The notes beneath the pieces were generated by a model that did no database searches, was not told the DNA's origin, and saw nothing but the letters and a program-made list of their open reading frames with translations. Both the position numbers and the translations under genes were made by a program. From contig OZ012694.1 in NCBI GenBank assembly GCA_963942565.1, forward strand, positions 24,078,960 through 24,142,959: a stretch of DNA of 64,000 nt, written 5' to 3'. Positions 1-15,872 of the stretch are shown piece by piece. Origin of the DNA: Maea johnstoni. Lineage: Eukaryota > Annelida > Polychaeta > Spionida > Magelonidae. Positions within the stretch are counted from its first letter, which is position 1, and every line of letters starts with the position of its first letter.

Positions 1-187
1 ACAGTCAATAAATATATCATTTCCTATTAATTAAGTCAGGTAACACTACTCCTAGGTATTATGTGGGTCCTAGGGAAATCATAGCAAATGGAAGACCGCT
101 TTTATTTTCTATAATTGTTTAAAATAAAATGTAAATAAAAGGCAAACAATTGAAGCTAGGAAGTAACTCATGTATTTTTATTTCAAG

Positions 188-1225
188 ACTTCAAGATTAG
201 AACCCCCATATGGGCAATGTGGAGAAAAACAGTTGAAGTATTTCCCTGAGTATTCTTACAGCCGTTGTGAATTAGAGTGCCAGCACAACTTCACCTTGAG
301 AGAATGCAATTGCAGGTCTTACCTTATGCCAGGTGGGTGTTGCTCATAGTGGATTTTGTGATCTAATTAGTAGATTATCATAGCAATTTCCATACATTTT
401 GAAATAAGTAAAGCAGTCACTTAAAGTAATAGGTATTATCTTAAACGTTAACATTATGTTTATAAAATCACATGATCATTTTCTAGAATTAGAGTAACAA
501 GTAATATAGATAATTATAATCTTTTTGATGTTGTTAACTTCTAACGAAATGATGAAACGCTGTTGTACATGTACACACGCATAACACACTCACACATTTA
601 TCTTAATAGGGGAATTACTAACAATTTGAGCACAAGGATAAATATTCACATTTTCTTTATTCTTCTGATATCATTGGATATAGTACAACTTTATCATATT
701 GTAAAGAGGACTTTTTGCACACTGAAAAATATTTTGACAAATCTTGAATATGGATTTGAAGTTTATGAACACTAGGCTAGGGTTGTGTTTTACCTAACAT
801 GCTTTTTTCCAGGCAAGGAAAGAGAGTGTAACCCAAAAGAATTGACAGAGTGTGCATTTCCAGCAAAACGAAAGTTTGTCAGAATGGGTTACCATTCAGA
901 CTGTAACTGTCTACAGTCGTGCAATGAAATTACATATAAAACGTCATTGTCTGCAGCGCCAGCATCAGAGTTCACACTGGATTACCTGGCACGTACTTCT
1001 AACAGATCCAAGGACTGGTTTAGGAAAAACTATGCTGTGTTGAGAATCTATTTTGAAGACATCTCAGTATTTTCAATCACTCAGCAGAAAGCATACAATA
1101 GCTTTGCACTCATGAGTGACATTGGAGGTGCACTGAGTCTCGTTCTGGGTGCCGAGCACATTTCAGTACTAGAATTTCTACATTTTGGCCTGATTGCATT
1201 TGGTTACATTCTATTTGACCACTAA
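188..1225 (+). CDS. DEG/ENaC (ASIC-like) sodium channel, last two exons
   Basis: This is the 3' end of a degenerin/epithelial-type cation channel; earlier exons lie left of the window. Exon A (188-332, after an acceptor ending TTTCAAG) encodes PPYGQC, then a Cys-rich stretch (SRCELEC, RECNCRSYLMPG), the conserved ASIC finger/palm region. It ends in phase 1 at a GT donor and joins exon B (813-1225, acceptor TTTTTTCCAG), which continues the reading frame as GKERECNPKELTECAFPA. Exon B then gives DCNCLQSCNEITY, the pre-TM2 block LRIYFEDISVF..QQKAY, and TM2 with DIGGALSLVLGAEHISVLEF. Family members form trimeric amiloride-sensitive channels in the plasma membrane. One oddity: the usual G-x-S selectivity filter reads G-A-E, and the intracellular tail after TM2 is very short. 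The family call is firm; the subfamily and ligand cannot be told. Confidence 0.9.
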
Positions 1226-2012
<787 letters not shown>

Positions 2013-3565
2013 ATGGCAATGATTTTTTATTAAGTGTTCATCTAGAAGTTTATAGCTTTGTTGGAATATTTGTTTATTGAATAAGATGTGAATTTCATGA
2101 GACAAATTACTTGCATTTTATTGTTAAATCTTTACTTAAACACTTCTGAATACTTCTGATTATGCTGAAATTTGAATATAAGTTGATTACAGATTCTCTC
2201 CTCTCCTTTTGTAAAAAAGACTAGAAAAACAAAACAAAGAAATAATTATTCAAACACAACAGATTAATTTACACGTGTAATGTTTCTTATTGTGCTGGAT
2301 TCCAGCACCTGTTAATTGCAATCCTTGATTGATTACATTCTTTTCTGGCTTCTAGAATGAGTTAAAAAAATTGTATATGCCCTACAATTTTTTTACCTGT
2401 CTAACAAAATATAAGTATCTATTACATTATTTATAATAGATGTCTGTAAAAGTATAAACATTTCATAATAATTAGCCAATTAATGTAACATATTGGTACA
2501 TCTATATTACTTTTCTTTATCTACATTCAGGATGAAGGGCTTCTTTCTGACACATCTTTAATAATAAAGGTCTCAATTTTAAAAGTTTAACGACCAGTTT
2601 TCTGATATTCTCAGTGCTCTTCAATATTTAAAAAAAAGGATTTAAAAAATAATTCAAGCTAAAACATAAATATTTCTCTCTTCCCTCTTTTACTATTGAC
2701 TACCAAGAAGATAACTCTCTCTCTTGAAACTGCTTCATCCAAAGTATAAAGTCGGCCAATCCAAGATCATAATGTCTAAATCTTACTTCTGGATCTGCCA
2801 AAATTTAATATATGTGTCGTTTAGGTACAAATACCAATTCAATCTGCATACACCTTATCTCATATCAATTACAACTTGAACCATGTATGTTCATTTCTTA
2901 CTACCTCACCTCATCTAGATACTATAAGTGCCCTGCTCTGATGAATCTTGATAAAGGACACAATGTTTTTGTAAATTCTGACAAGTTTTTTTGTCTATTT
3001 CTACTGTCTTGCCAGTCACATGAACCTCCTCAATTAATGCATTTACACTTATTGTGGCACACACATGATTATATAATTATGTCAAGAATTTGCAAGGGGT
3101 TAAAGAATACCTAAAAATACTAATAAAAAAGCTTAAAAGACAAGAAAAAATTCACTTTTCCCTTTTTGAGTCATTAGAAATGTCCATTACTATTCCTTCA
3201 TTCAAATTGTAAATGATTCATCATCTAGCTTATGTAATGTAAGAGCACACAACCCATAAATAACAAAGGTAGTATTGTGCAAATTATCTAATTGAATTAA
3301 CTTTGAATTACATTTAATCTGAAAAAGCTTTAAATTCCATATATATGACTCTTTAATTTGTTGTAAAAACATGATTCTTTTATTTCGTATTTTTGCTTAC
3401 AATCAGCAATTGTGTTTTGAGTAATCAGGTTATTTTAGCTACCCATTTCAATTTATTTCTTGGACTAATATTATCTGGTAATTTAAAGTGGATGCCCTAT
3501 TAAAGAGTTGAAAATTCCATATTTATAAGAGTGCAAAAATTCATATGAATATTCATAAAGGGTAA
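2013..3565. other. Gene-free AT-rich stretch
   Basis: No open frame with recognisable protein similarity, no RNA gene and no clear inverted repeat. The longest open frame (2812-3114, +) has no family features. Confidence 0.5.
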
Positions 3566-5640
<2,075 letters not shown>

Positions 5641-5644
5641 TGGC

Positions 5645-6690
5645 AGTGCCATGTTTGCTAGCCTGCTCCGCCATTCTTTTTACAGTACCACCAATACCAT
5701 CACATGGCCCTTTCTCATATGCCCTGCTTCGAAATAATCCCAACAGGCTTGGAGACCAAAAGTTTCATGATGAGTTGCAACCACAAAGAACATGACATTG
5801 TTTCTGTATTGGGTAAATGGGGTGTCTGTTATGTAATGGATCATTTCCACTTATTTCTCAGCTATCAGGGTCTACAGGTCTCTTTGAAACAATGCTGGAG
5901 TTGTGATGCTTGAGATATGATACATGTTTCAACTCCTTTCATTCTTTGTAGTAAATGATGCAGGGATGTAGTGTAACAGAAGCCTGATTTCAGTACTTAG
6001 GCACTTTGCACAGAATATATGGATGCACAGGTGAAGTTCTAAGTAAAATCCATTTGGATTAGTAAGCGATTTTCTAGAAGGTTTTCTTTCTGGTGTTTAA
6101 GTTCTTGATACTTTGCCTGTGCTACACTACTGTGGGTAGTGAACTTGTCAAAATAAGCGAGGAATTTATCTTGAAATCTGCTGTGGTCCTAGTAGTGCTA
6201 ACTATCTTCACCTTGTACTTGCCATCCTTGTCATCAAGAACTCGTTGCCACTGCTGTACTAGCTGTCTTCAGGATATTTGATCTGCTCACGCAACTGCTC
6301 CCTAGATTGCTGGGTGTCAAATCTCTTGATGAAGAGATCTGAACTTGGTGTCAGTTGCTGTGGAACTGCTGGCTTGAGCGCCCTCAGTAGTAATGCAGAA
6401 TGCTGGTGGATTTGACAGAGGCAGTTGTTAGCTTTCAAACAGCTGGGATACCGAGTGTGTGCAGGTCGCATTTGATAGAAACTTGTCTTTCCCATCTTGA
6501 GGAAGGGATTCTCAGCAAGAAATTTCTCGAACATAATATAACGTACATATAGTCAGTGAGGACTCTGATTTGCTGTTTCTCACCACCAATGGTCAAACAG
6601 TCCTTCTCGCCAGGGTTTTGGCAGGAGTTGTCATCAAGATCGAGGAACTCACAAACCTGAACCTCCAAATCTTTCCACACAAATTGAAGG
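5645..6690 (-). pseudogene. Relic of a transposon-type gene (K-G-P-C-D-G-I-G-G-T-V-K-R family)
   Basis: On the minus strand, scattered but collinear coding blocks match a protein family that I recall as highly multiplied in cnidarians, molluscs and other invertebrates and usually annotated only as uncharacterised. Near 6680-6560 there is VCEFLDLDDNSCQNPGEKD. At about 6534-6370 there is FLAENPFLKMGKTSFYQMRP, then NNCLCQIHQHSALLL. At about 5705-5655 there is the C-terminal block KGPCDGIGGTVKRMAEQA. The blocks lie in more than one frame, so the copy is dead. The multiplicity of the family suggests a DNA-transposon origin, but that is inference from memory. No terminal repeats were found. Confidence 0.6.
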
Positions 6691-6849
6691 CACCTATTTT
6701 TAAAGGCATTTAATAGATTGCTCTTTCCTCTTCCTGATAAATATATGTGACACTTTCAGATCCTGACTTGTTTAAGTCATTGCAGCGCTCCTACAAACAG
6801 TCACCTCCACATGTTTGTGCTTTGCAATCATACTAGAGATGTTTCCCAT

Positions 6850-7330
6850 TCATTTGAAACGACAATAGTGTATGTTGCTATGTTTTAAGGTACGTGTCCA
6901 GCCTAATATGTGTTTAGGTGAATCCTTCTTAACGAAATGGTAACCGCATTGTATTTCACTATATAAAGTGCGTATCAATGTACAACCATTCCTTTTGAAT
7001 GTCATTTTCGGAAAATTCAAGATTTTTTGGAAAGATCAAAAGTAGGTTTTGGGTATATAAGTCGGTTTTCCAAACTTTTACTGCAAAATCATATTTCAAA
7101 TTTTCTTTGGACATGTTAGTTTGTTACGCTTGGTTTCTCTTCGAGCCTCAAACAAATATTTTCATAACGGTCCAGCAGAAGCTAAGGTCTACTGGTAACA
7201 ACCAAACATCATTTGACTTAGTATACTTCCATCTATTCCTGTTAGCAAGAGAACCCAAGGACACGTAAATTTCGTAATTTGTACCTTTAACGTGGAATGA
7301 CTGAGCCGATTTAATAATCTATACTCATAT
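6850..7330. other. Gene-free stretch
   Basis: The open frame at 6999-7268 (+) has no recognisable domain. No repeat structure was noticed. Confidence 0.4.
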
Positions 7331-7343
7331 TTATCAATGGTAT

Positions 7344-7349
<6 letters not shown>

Positions 7350-7395
<46 letters not shown>
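7350..7395. repeat. (GA)n microsatellite
   Basis: About 46 bp of uninterrupted AG dinucleotide, followed by a short GATG/GACA-rich tail. Confidence 0.95.
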
Positions 7396-7399
<4 letters not shown>

Positions 7400-7936
7400 T
7401 GGATGTACAGAAGGACAAACAGACAGATAGATATACAAATAACTCATACTTTTACTTTGAAAATAGTTCTGAGTGGAAATGATTAGAAGTATTATATCAG
7501 TGATATCATAAACGTACACTGCCCCATCCTCTTTATGACAGCCTGTGTAAGAACACATAATCTTATTTACCAATGGTATATCAATTTGCCAAGCTTCTTG
7601 AATTATTGATAAATAAATAAGGTCTGTGATATCTGGCTCTTTCACTGATCTGACCTGAGTTGATTTCACCCCAGGTTTAGTTCTGAATAAATCCTCAAGG
7701 GGGACACACTTGAGCTGTGATCTGTATCGCTTGTATTTTCAACTGCAACACATGAAAACAGTGCTGCCATCTATAGTTTGAGAGAGACATCAAAACTACT
7801 TAGTATATATAATGGTGGAGGCGTTATACCCAATACAGCCTGAGAACAAGGCCAATGGATATATGGGTGCCCTGATATGTTTGCCATTATAACAAATATC
7901 ACGGTTTCCGTCCGAAGTATGGGTACCTTTCTTTAT

Positions 7937-8335
<399 letters not shown>

Positions 8336-8399
8336 TGTATACCCAAAAGAAATCCTGTTGGAAGGAACTGGATAACTTAAATAATTAGCCCAATACATA

Positions 8400-9889
8400 T
8401 TAAGGATACAGTATGCTACTATATATATGGGGTAAAGGGTGGCAGTAGATCTTTTTTGAATTTTATCAAAGATTTTTTAATTATTTTTTATCATTTTCGG
8501 CTTTTTTCTGATCTTGGGTAGGGGTGCAACTGGGAATATTTTTTCTTAATGCAGTAACTCAAAGTGACTGATCTCACAAAAAGTAATGGAGAATTTTTGT
8601 TATGATAAACATGGCCCATTTTATTAAAATATTTTGAAAAAAAAAATGTGTTAGCGATTAAAAGTAAAATAAGAATTAAGGCGTGTTATCTAAAAGGAAA
8701 AAGGTTTTTGTCTACTTTTTGGTATAAGTATTGGGGGAATGATATTTAATCAGGGTCATATACATATACAGCATACGTAGATACATTTTAAGGGCAAACA
8801 TATAGCATTTAGTGCAATTATGAATCGAATGTTGTGCTCACTATTAGATTTTAGTCACTGGCGTTATTTTTCAGAGACCCTTCGTATAGGCCAAAATTTT
8901 CCATATAAGCTACACTTGTGCATGTCCATCGTGCATATCGTCAAAAGTGGGAATCATGGCTATCCAAAAATACATGTACATATGTTATGTTTTGTACCTA
9001 TGAGTGGTACCAATCAGCCCAAATCTGGCTCCTATCTCACAGACTTAATATTACACGCACTAGATTAAGATCAGTGGTTTCCCGTCCACGAACGGTAATA
9101 GAATGATTTATTCAAACAAAACATTTCATCCTTTTTACGCTATACTTTAAGTCACTCATCAATCTATGTAATGTTTCCCTAATTCGGCGTGTAGTTCCTG
9201 CTAGCATTGATGTGTTATTATTTTGAATTCGTTTTTACTTTATAGACGCTTAGATGAGGAGTTTTTATTTTTCAAATTCCGGGGTTCCATATCGAGCTGG
9301 TTCAAATTCGACTTTATGCAAATGATATCCTCCCTACATAGAACTCTTGCACATTGATGACCGACAGGTTTGTGCGACTTTTCCATCTTGAGATACAATT
9401 AATAAAAATACGAAAAACGCTAAACAGTTTGCCGTATTTTAACAAATTGCTTACTTTCAAAGGTCACCCCGGCCCATTTGAAAAATGAAAATGTGTTTGA
9501 ATGATGTTATCTGTGAAGTCCTTGCTATACTTGCTATTGGATTGGTGAACATCAACTGTGTAAGTATTTTCATTTTTGAAATACAGGTTAGACAGGTCAA
9601 TATCTCAAAAGTGCTCAAGGATGCCAGGGAGTCATCCGATATTTCCTAAAAAGGCATGGCTTACTCTCTTATAATAAATCATAAAAAACTATTCCTGACA
9701 AAACAAACTCCCCCCCCCTCCCCAAAAAAAAACAAAAAAAAAGAGAAACGGGTTTTAGCTGCCGGACTATTAGTGCCTGTCAGGCAATCATGCACCGGTC
9801 ACGTTAACAAGGACCGCCTTTTAGTAGTTCTTGTGGCACTATATTGCATTTGTGCGCTACAGAAGCCTAGACCATAATGAGATGCTGTT
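8400..9889. other. Gene-free stretch
   Basis: AT-rich with poly-T and poly-A runs and a short C-tract near 9710. No coding family recognised on either strand. Confidence 0.45.
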
Positions 9890-10147
9890 AGGGCCGTTCC
9901 ATTTAAAAGTGTGGGGAGGGGGAGGAACGGAAGCTAATTAAAAATTCGGCACACCCCCCCTTCCATAGTTCAGAATTCAGGGGGGGAGGGGGGGTAAAGT
10001 AATTCAGAATTCGCCCCCCCCCCCCCCCCCGAGCCGTAAAAATCCTCTCTTCCCCCCCCCCCCCCTAATGCAGTGTCAAGATCGGAAGTTAGCCTTAGGA
10101 AAAGTTAGAAATGACGTCATGGAACCTCGGGACCCTACCGGGAAACA

Positions 10148-10245
10148 GCGAAAATAGCGCTAGAAGTCGCCAAATATCAGACACCAGGAACGTGACGATC
10201 CAAGGGTTGCGGGTTCGATTCCGACAGCCGTAGTAGCTGCAGGAT
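10148..10245 (+). repeat. tRNA-derived SINE-like head (A and B box)
   Basis: TAGCGCTAGAAG resembles a pol III A box, and GGGTTCGATTCC about 45 bp downstream matches the B box consensus. The sequence around them does not fold into an obvious complete tRNA, so this is better read as a SINE head or decayed tRNA-like element nested in the surrounding MITE. Confidence 0.45.
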
Positions 10246-10261
10246 TTCTTTTATACTACAT

Positions 10262-10459
<198 letters not shown>

Positions 10460-10659
10460 CGAAAAAAAAAGTGAAATTTTAAAAATTTTGGCGTGGCCTG
10501 CGAGAAAAATTCAAATTCGGCACCCCCCCTCCCCACCAAAATTCAAAATTCGGGGGGGGGGGTAAAATAATTCAAAATTCGACCCCTCCACCCCTAAAAA
10601 AATCTTCCGTTCCTCCCCCCCCCCCCCCACATTTTTAAATGGAACAGCCCTTATTTCTT

Positions 10660-12592
10660 TTCATTTCTTTTTTTTTGGTGGGGGGGGGGGGGGGTAAGAT
10701 CTACACTTTAAAGACAAAGAAAGACCTCACAAGCTTAACTTCGGAAAAATAATGCTAAACACAGTTACTTTTTGGGCCAAAACCCTTTTTTTAAACTGTC
10801 AAGACAACTTTGTGGAGGATCATTTGTAATGCTGCGAAAACTGACAAGTAACCACACATCTAACAATTCATTGGTGACAAAAGAAGATTTATTATACAGA
10901 AAGCTACTAAGCGAATATAAAAAGAAAACAAACATTGAGAAAAAGTGGTCATTAATAGCAACTCAAAGCCAACAAGGATCATGTTTAGTTACCGCTGGTT
11001 CTTTCACTCCAGATTATCTTATTTCATACTCTGTTGTTTATACTAGTATTCATATCCATACTTTGTCACTATTTTACTTCAATGTCTTACTGTCAAATTA
11101 CATGGCATTTCACAGTAAACCTTAAGATATTAATACTATATATTATCTTTACAAGTGCATCATCAGGCATGTACATGTACCTTCTATGCACTAGCGGTTT
11201 CAAGGCAATAATCGCCAAAATAGCCTTTTTAGAAGTTTTTTTTTGATCATTTAGAAAGTTGACTTGACGGTTTCTTATTTTTGTCCCTGCAAGTTACCAT
11301 ATATTCAGCATACGTGTTTCTAAGTTCACCGTCGTCTGTCAACATTTTAGTTGCTTCTGAAGATAAAACCCAAACAAATAAAAAAGTCTTTCTCATGTAG
11401 ATCTCAGTTTAAAAAAATAACCTAACTTTGCATTCAATTATTTGCTTTCTTGACTTCTCTTTGTCCTATCTATTTTTGCAAATCCCATCATAGTAATAAA
11501 TTGCCTGTCATGTGGGATGCACTATTGCACTCAAACTCGGTCATTTTCACTTTTCACTGTTCTTTTAACCATACGCCAATATCATCCAAAGTTTTTGACC
11601 CTGACTTCATTCAAATAGTCTGAAATAAATGCGCCATATTCCACCACAAGTATGACAGGTAGAGCATTTAACGGAACCAAGTAATCCAAACCAAAGTTTT
11701 TTCTTGTATATGATAACTGAACAGCATATGGTCTGTAATTCGAGGAAACACATTCTGGCGCTTACCCTTTATTTTTTATTTATTTCTTCTCCTTCATCTT
11801 CTTCTTTATCTATTGATTTTTTTGTTTATTTATTTTATTTTCTTTTTGGGGGGGGGGGGGATTAACTATGTCGCTTCTCTGTTTATTTGATTCATTACCA
11901 TGACGATTTTTTTAATATTAGTACATGTATCATCATTATTTTTTATTCATTACCATGATGCTTTCCTGTCATGTGCTTGTTAGGCCTTTGCTTAACCTGG
12001 AAGCACTATTAGTATTATTCGTACAATTAATTGTTTTCAAAGTGTTAGAAAGAGAAAATGAGCAAACAATGAAACCAATGAGGCAATAGTTTCTGTTGCA
12101 ATAAATGTCATTTGTAAAATGAAAAGATTTTTGGATTTGATTTCTAATTAAATAAGCTGCAGCACTGAACATTTCATGAGCATTTTGAAATAAGATTGAT
12201 AATTAATTTACGACTAAATTTACAGAACAAAATACCTTTCGAAATAAAAAGGAATGGGTTATCCAAACACATAAGTCAGTTCTCCTCATTAAGTTGATAA
12301 TTGGGAATTTTATAAGTAGATTGAAATTTGAGCATTATTGAAGGCTAAGGAACCAATCTATTTTGCTGTTGGTTAGCTTTTCCATTCAAAATATCACGCA
12401 TAGGGCTTGGAAGTTAGCCATGAATCCCTAAATACATATAGGTTTGAGAACTATGTACCAAAATGCAGTTTCTTAGTGAAAGGAATTTATGAATGAATAC
12501 ATGGAAGGATAGATACAAACCAAAAAGGATTGATTGATTGGGAAGATTAAAATGAACTAGACAATAAATGGTGAATGTGTATAGATCATTAC
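10660..12592. other. Gene-free stretch
   Basis: Contains a G-tract at about 10677-10695 and another near 11850. An open frame at 10772-11125 (+) includes NSLVTKEDLLYRKLLSEYKK but belongs to no family I recognise and has no obvious splice context. Confidence 0.45.
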
Positions 12593-12800
12593 TATTAATG
12601 ATTATTAACTTTATAATCATTATTATTATTTTTTATTATTACTATTGATATAATTGTTATAATTATTATCATTATCATTATTATTAGTAGTAGTAGTATT
12701 ATCATTATTGTTTTATTATAATTATCACCATTATAATTGTTTTCATCACAATTATTTTCATTATAATCATCATTACATTACTGATATTATCTTCTTCATC
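12593..12800. repeat. Degenerate ATT/ATC trinucleotide tract
   Basis: About 200 bp made almost entirely of ATT, ATC, AGT and TTA triplets with many interruptions. Confidence 0.8.
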
Positions 12801-14476
12801 ATGATCCTTTTCATATTTTCTTAATTTTCTTGCTCGACTAGAAAAATGAAACTCCAATCCAATCCTTAATCAGGGACTTAGCTAGGACCTATCTAGCATG
12901 TCTTTTGGACATGTAGTCTCATGAAAAACTCGTCAGGCAATAATTTCTCTAAAAAAATTCAATCTATACTTTTTTGGACTAAAAACGATGCCTTTTCCTA
13001 ACAAATCATCTTCTAAGACTTGGCTGGTTTAATTTGCCCTTATAGGGCACAATTGCCTATTATATGTAGTTGGTAGAAGAATTTGAAGAAGCTAAGTAGC
13101 TAAAATTTGGACATCAGAAATTTTGTAAATCCTGTCTTGAACAGGCCCTTTTAAAATCCTTGCTAGGCACATTTAAAATCCTGGCTAAGACCTTGTCCGA
13201 AAGACTAAGTTTCTCACTCAAACAATATGCTACACACACACCTATGTCAAGAAAGAAATAGCTAACACATTCTAAAAGACACCAAGATACTGATTGATCA
13301 ATCATTTATTAAATTGTTAGACAGTCAAACTAAAAGTTATGGCAACTTAATGCAAACTTTACATTTGGATGGTGCACAACATATACATGCATTTTCCATT
13401 TTACATGAATGATGATGCTAAAACCATGAAAATTAAAGTGGACAAGTCTCTAGACCCATGAGACTAGGTTTTTCATGAAAATAATGGTCAAACTATAATT
13501 AAACTTCAAAACTTCTCTCAGATAAAATCTTTTATCTAAAATGTCAGTACTGAGTAGAATAACCATTTAATGATACAGTATCCGATGAGTCAGTATGATT
13601 ACACTGCAAGACTCATAAATGATATGCACAACTAAACAAGAAATATGGGCAGATAGGGCCAGTAGGCCAAGTAGTGCTCATAAATTCTTCAAAATCCCTG
13701 ATGGACAGTTAAAAAGTGAAACATGGGATTTGTATACGTGTTCGGATCTATGTAACAGCCATAATCAATATGTGTTAATTAGTTCCTGAAGTTACTGGCA
13801 TTCTCTAATTACAATATAAAATGATATGCAGCTCACAAATTGGAAAGAAATGAACACATAAACATGTACCACCTATTATCCTAAAGAGTAAACGTAAACT
13901 TACATTTGTGCATTACTAATGGAAAAGACTTTACTTGTAATCCAAACTTAATCCAAGAAATGAGTCAATTAACAACATTTTATTTTCACTCAAAATAGTC
14001 ACAATTTTGTAAAACAATGCAGTTAAATTGTTTTACAAATAATCATAGTAACAACATATTAACAAAAGGACACTGTTCAAAGAATAAAGATTGCGAAATC
14101 TTTCCTATTATTATTATCAATCACTTAACTTAATACCACCACTGGCACAATCTATTACAATATCAAACCATCGACAACACCAAATGACAGCGATACATAC
14201 AAACTAACTCAATGGTTCTTCATTATTGATAAATGAGATTCTTTATCTATTGTCATTACTAGCTATCAAAACATTTCTAACCCATTCAAACCCAGGAGTT
14301 CCTTCCCTTGGTTTGTTGGGTGCCATTTTAAACAATTACAGCAGAGATGCAGGTATATCAGAAATGGTCAGAAACTCTCTCGTCAAATCACTGGAAACAA
14401 TAAACATATAATATTATATGAAAACAAAACCAAACTTCCAATTTCATCTATGATGGTTTGACATGATACAATTTGA
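12801..14476. other. Gene-free stretch ending in a dispersed repeat
   Basis: No gene. Bases about 14110-14290 match about 21330-21530 (shared CTATCAA.ACATTTCTAAC and GACAACACC blocks), showing a moderately diverged dispersed repeat in the same orientation. Confidence 0.5.
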
Positions 14477-14484
14477 CTTCTAAG

Positions 14485-14949
14485 TAGGGATGGGGACCGT
14501 GGACCGGTTCAAATGTGAAACCGGCCTGAGCATTGCGGTTAACCAGTCAAAAACCGGACCTCCCTCTACACAGTTCGGTTTTCTATGCATGCACAGGGTT
14601 CCTGACGGCGTAATAAAACTGTCAGCACCTACCATCTCGCTGGCCTCACAATGTCTGCCAAGCGCGACGATCAAACAGCCATTTCAAAATCTTTCAAGTC
14701 TGGTACCCTGTCCACTTTCACTATGCTCAGAAGCCTTCTGAGCGTAGAGAAAGTGGCCAGGGTGCTAGTATATAGGAACTTTCCAGAACTTTCCAGTTCA
14801 GGCAAGGTTAGCCACGCATTCCATTGCGTAGTTTTGTATCCAAGAAATGTCATTAATAAACCGTTTAGGAAACCGTGATAAAACCGAACCGTAGAAGCAA
14901 AACCGAGAACCGAACCGAACCGTAGAATTCTCAACGATCCCCATCCCTA
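14485..14949. mobile_element. hAT-type MITE with 8-bp target duplication
   Basis: Terminal inverted repeats TAGGGATGGGGACCG (left) and its partner reading TAGGGATGGGGATCG on the opposite strand, a sequence typical of hAT ends. They are flanked on both sides by the identical octamer CTTCTAAG (14477-14484 and 14950-14957), the 8-bp duplication expected of hAT transposition. The subterminal regions are rich in ACCGG/CCGGT and AACCGAACCG motifs. At 465 bp with no transposase, it is a non-autonomous copy. Confidence 0.9.
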
Positions 14950-15403
14950 CTTCTAAGCAGTGCCATCTTATCCTAGAGCCATGTACAATGTTGGTGTTGA
15001 CTAGTGCACATATTTATTTATTACAATACATAACTTGAAATGATTTCCATTTGTTTTAGAGTCTTTGTTAAAGTTTGATTGGTTCAAAATTTGTAATAAC
15101 ATGATTAAGCGATCACCATTGTTCACATAACCTTATAGTAATACATGGGTTTACTTTACTTTTCCAGAGAAACAAACTGGTAGTTTCATGCATCAGTTGG
15201 TCTAGGGACCTAGAGCTAATCAAATACTTCACACTCCCTTCTTGTGATCAAGAATGACCACTGAATTGTCAGAAGTATGGGACTGCTACATCATAATTAC
15301 TTACCAAATATGTATGACATTTAATACAGAATATTGGACGAATGATTTACAGTTTACATTTTCTTTAAGCTACTCCTCTATCATATGAGACAGGACCAGG
15401 CCT

Positions 15404-15870
15404 TAACATGACAGAAATGGTCAAGTAGAACTTTTAGATGTCACTAAATTCATACAACTTTCAACCCTCAAAAGCACCTTATAACTACTACAGGTGAACT
15501 TGGATATGACAGACTAAATGGGATCAGGAAAATTGGTCCGTCATATGCAAAATCCGTCGTATACATATGACGAATAGTTGATATGCATCGGACTGGGACC
15601 AAGCATATCGTCCGCAAATATCTGTTATACAGTGGTCCGTCATATCCAAGTTCACCTGTATATTAAGCTGCAAGCTGGTATATTATGTACTTCCTTACCT
15701 AAATATCCCACTTTTTTTGTAGTCATTTCCAATAAAACTGCTTTTATACTCAATTTTCTTCTACAAGTGGAAATATGGGGAGGCTATTCCTTCTTCTGGA
15801 ACACCCCCTCAGTACTGCTCGCAGCATTTGACCTATTTAGATAACTACCTCACATCCGGGTGCTGAGCAG
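15404..15870 (+). repeat. Dispersed repeat, copy 1 (interrupted by a MITE)
   Basis: Sequence around CAACTTTCAACCCTCAAA, TATTAAGCTGCA and GCATTTGACC is shared with 34015-34300 in the same orientation, with modest divergence. This copy carries the 168-bp insertion at 15491, which the other lacks. A Tigger-like element follows directly at 15873. Confidence 0.75.
15491..15658. mobile_element. pogo/mariner-like MITE with TA duplication and a known empty site
   Basis: Inverted repeats CAGGTGAACTTGGATATGAC at each end, flanked by TA on both sides. The second copy of the host repeat at 34096 reads straight through with one TA (CTCC-TA-TATTAAGC), which is the pre-insertion site. At 168 bp it cannot encode a protein. 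Confidence 0.92.
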
Positions 15871-15872
15871 TA

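Noticed and set aside
10148-10245. A functional tRNA gene
   Set aside because: A and B boxes are present, but no full cloverleaf or anticodon arm could be folded by eye.
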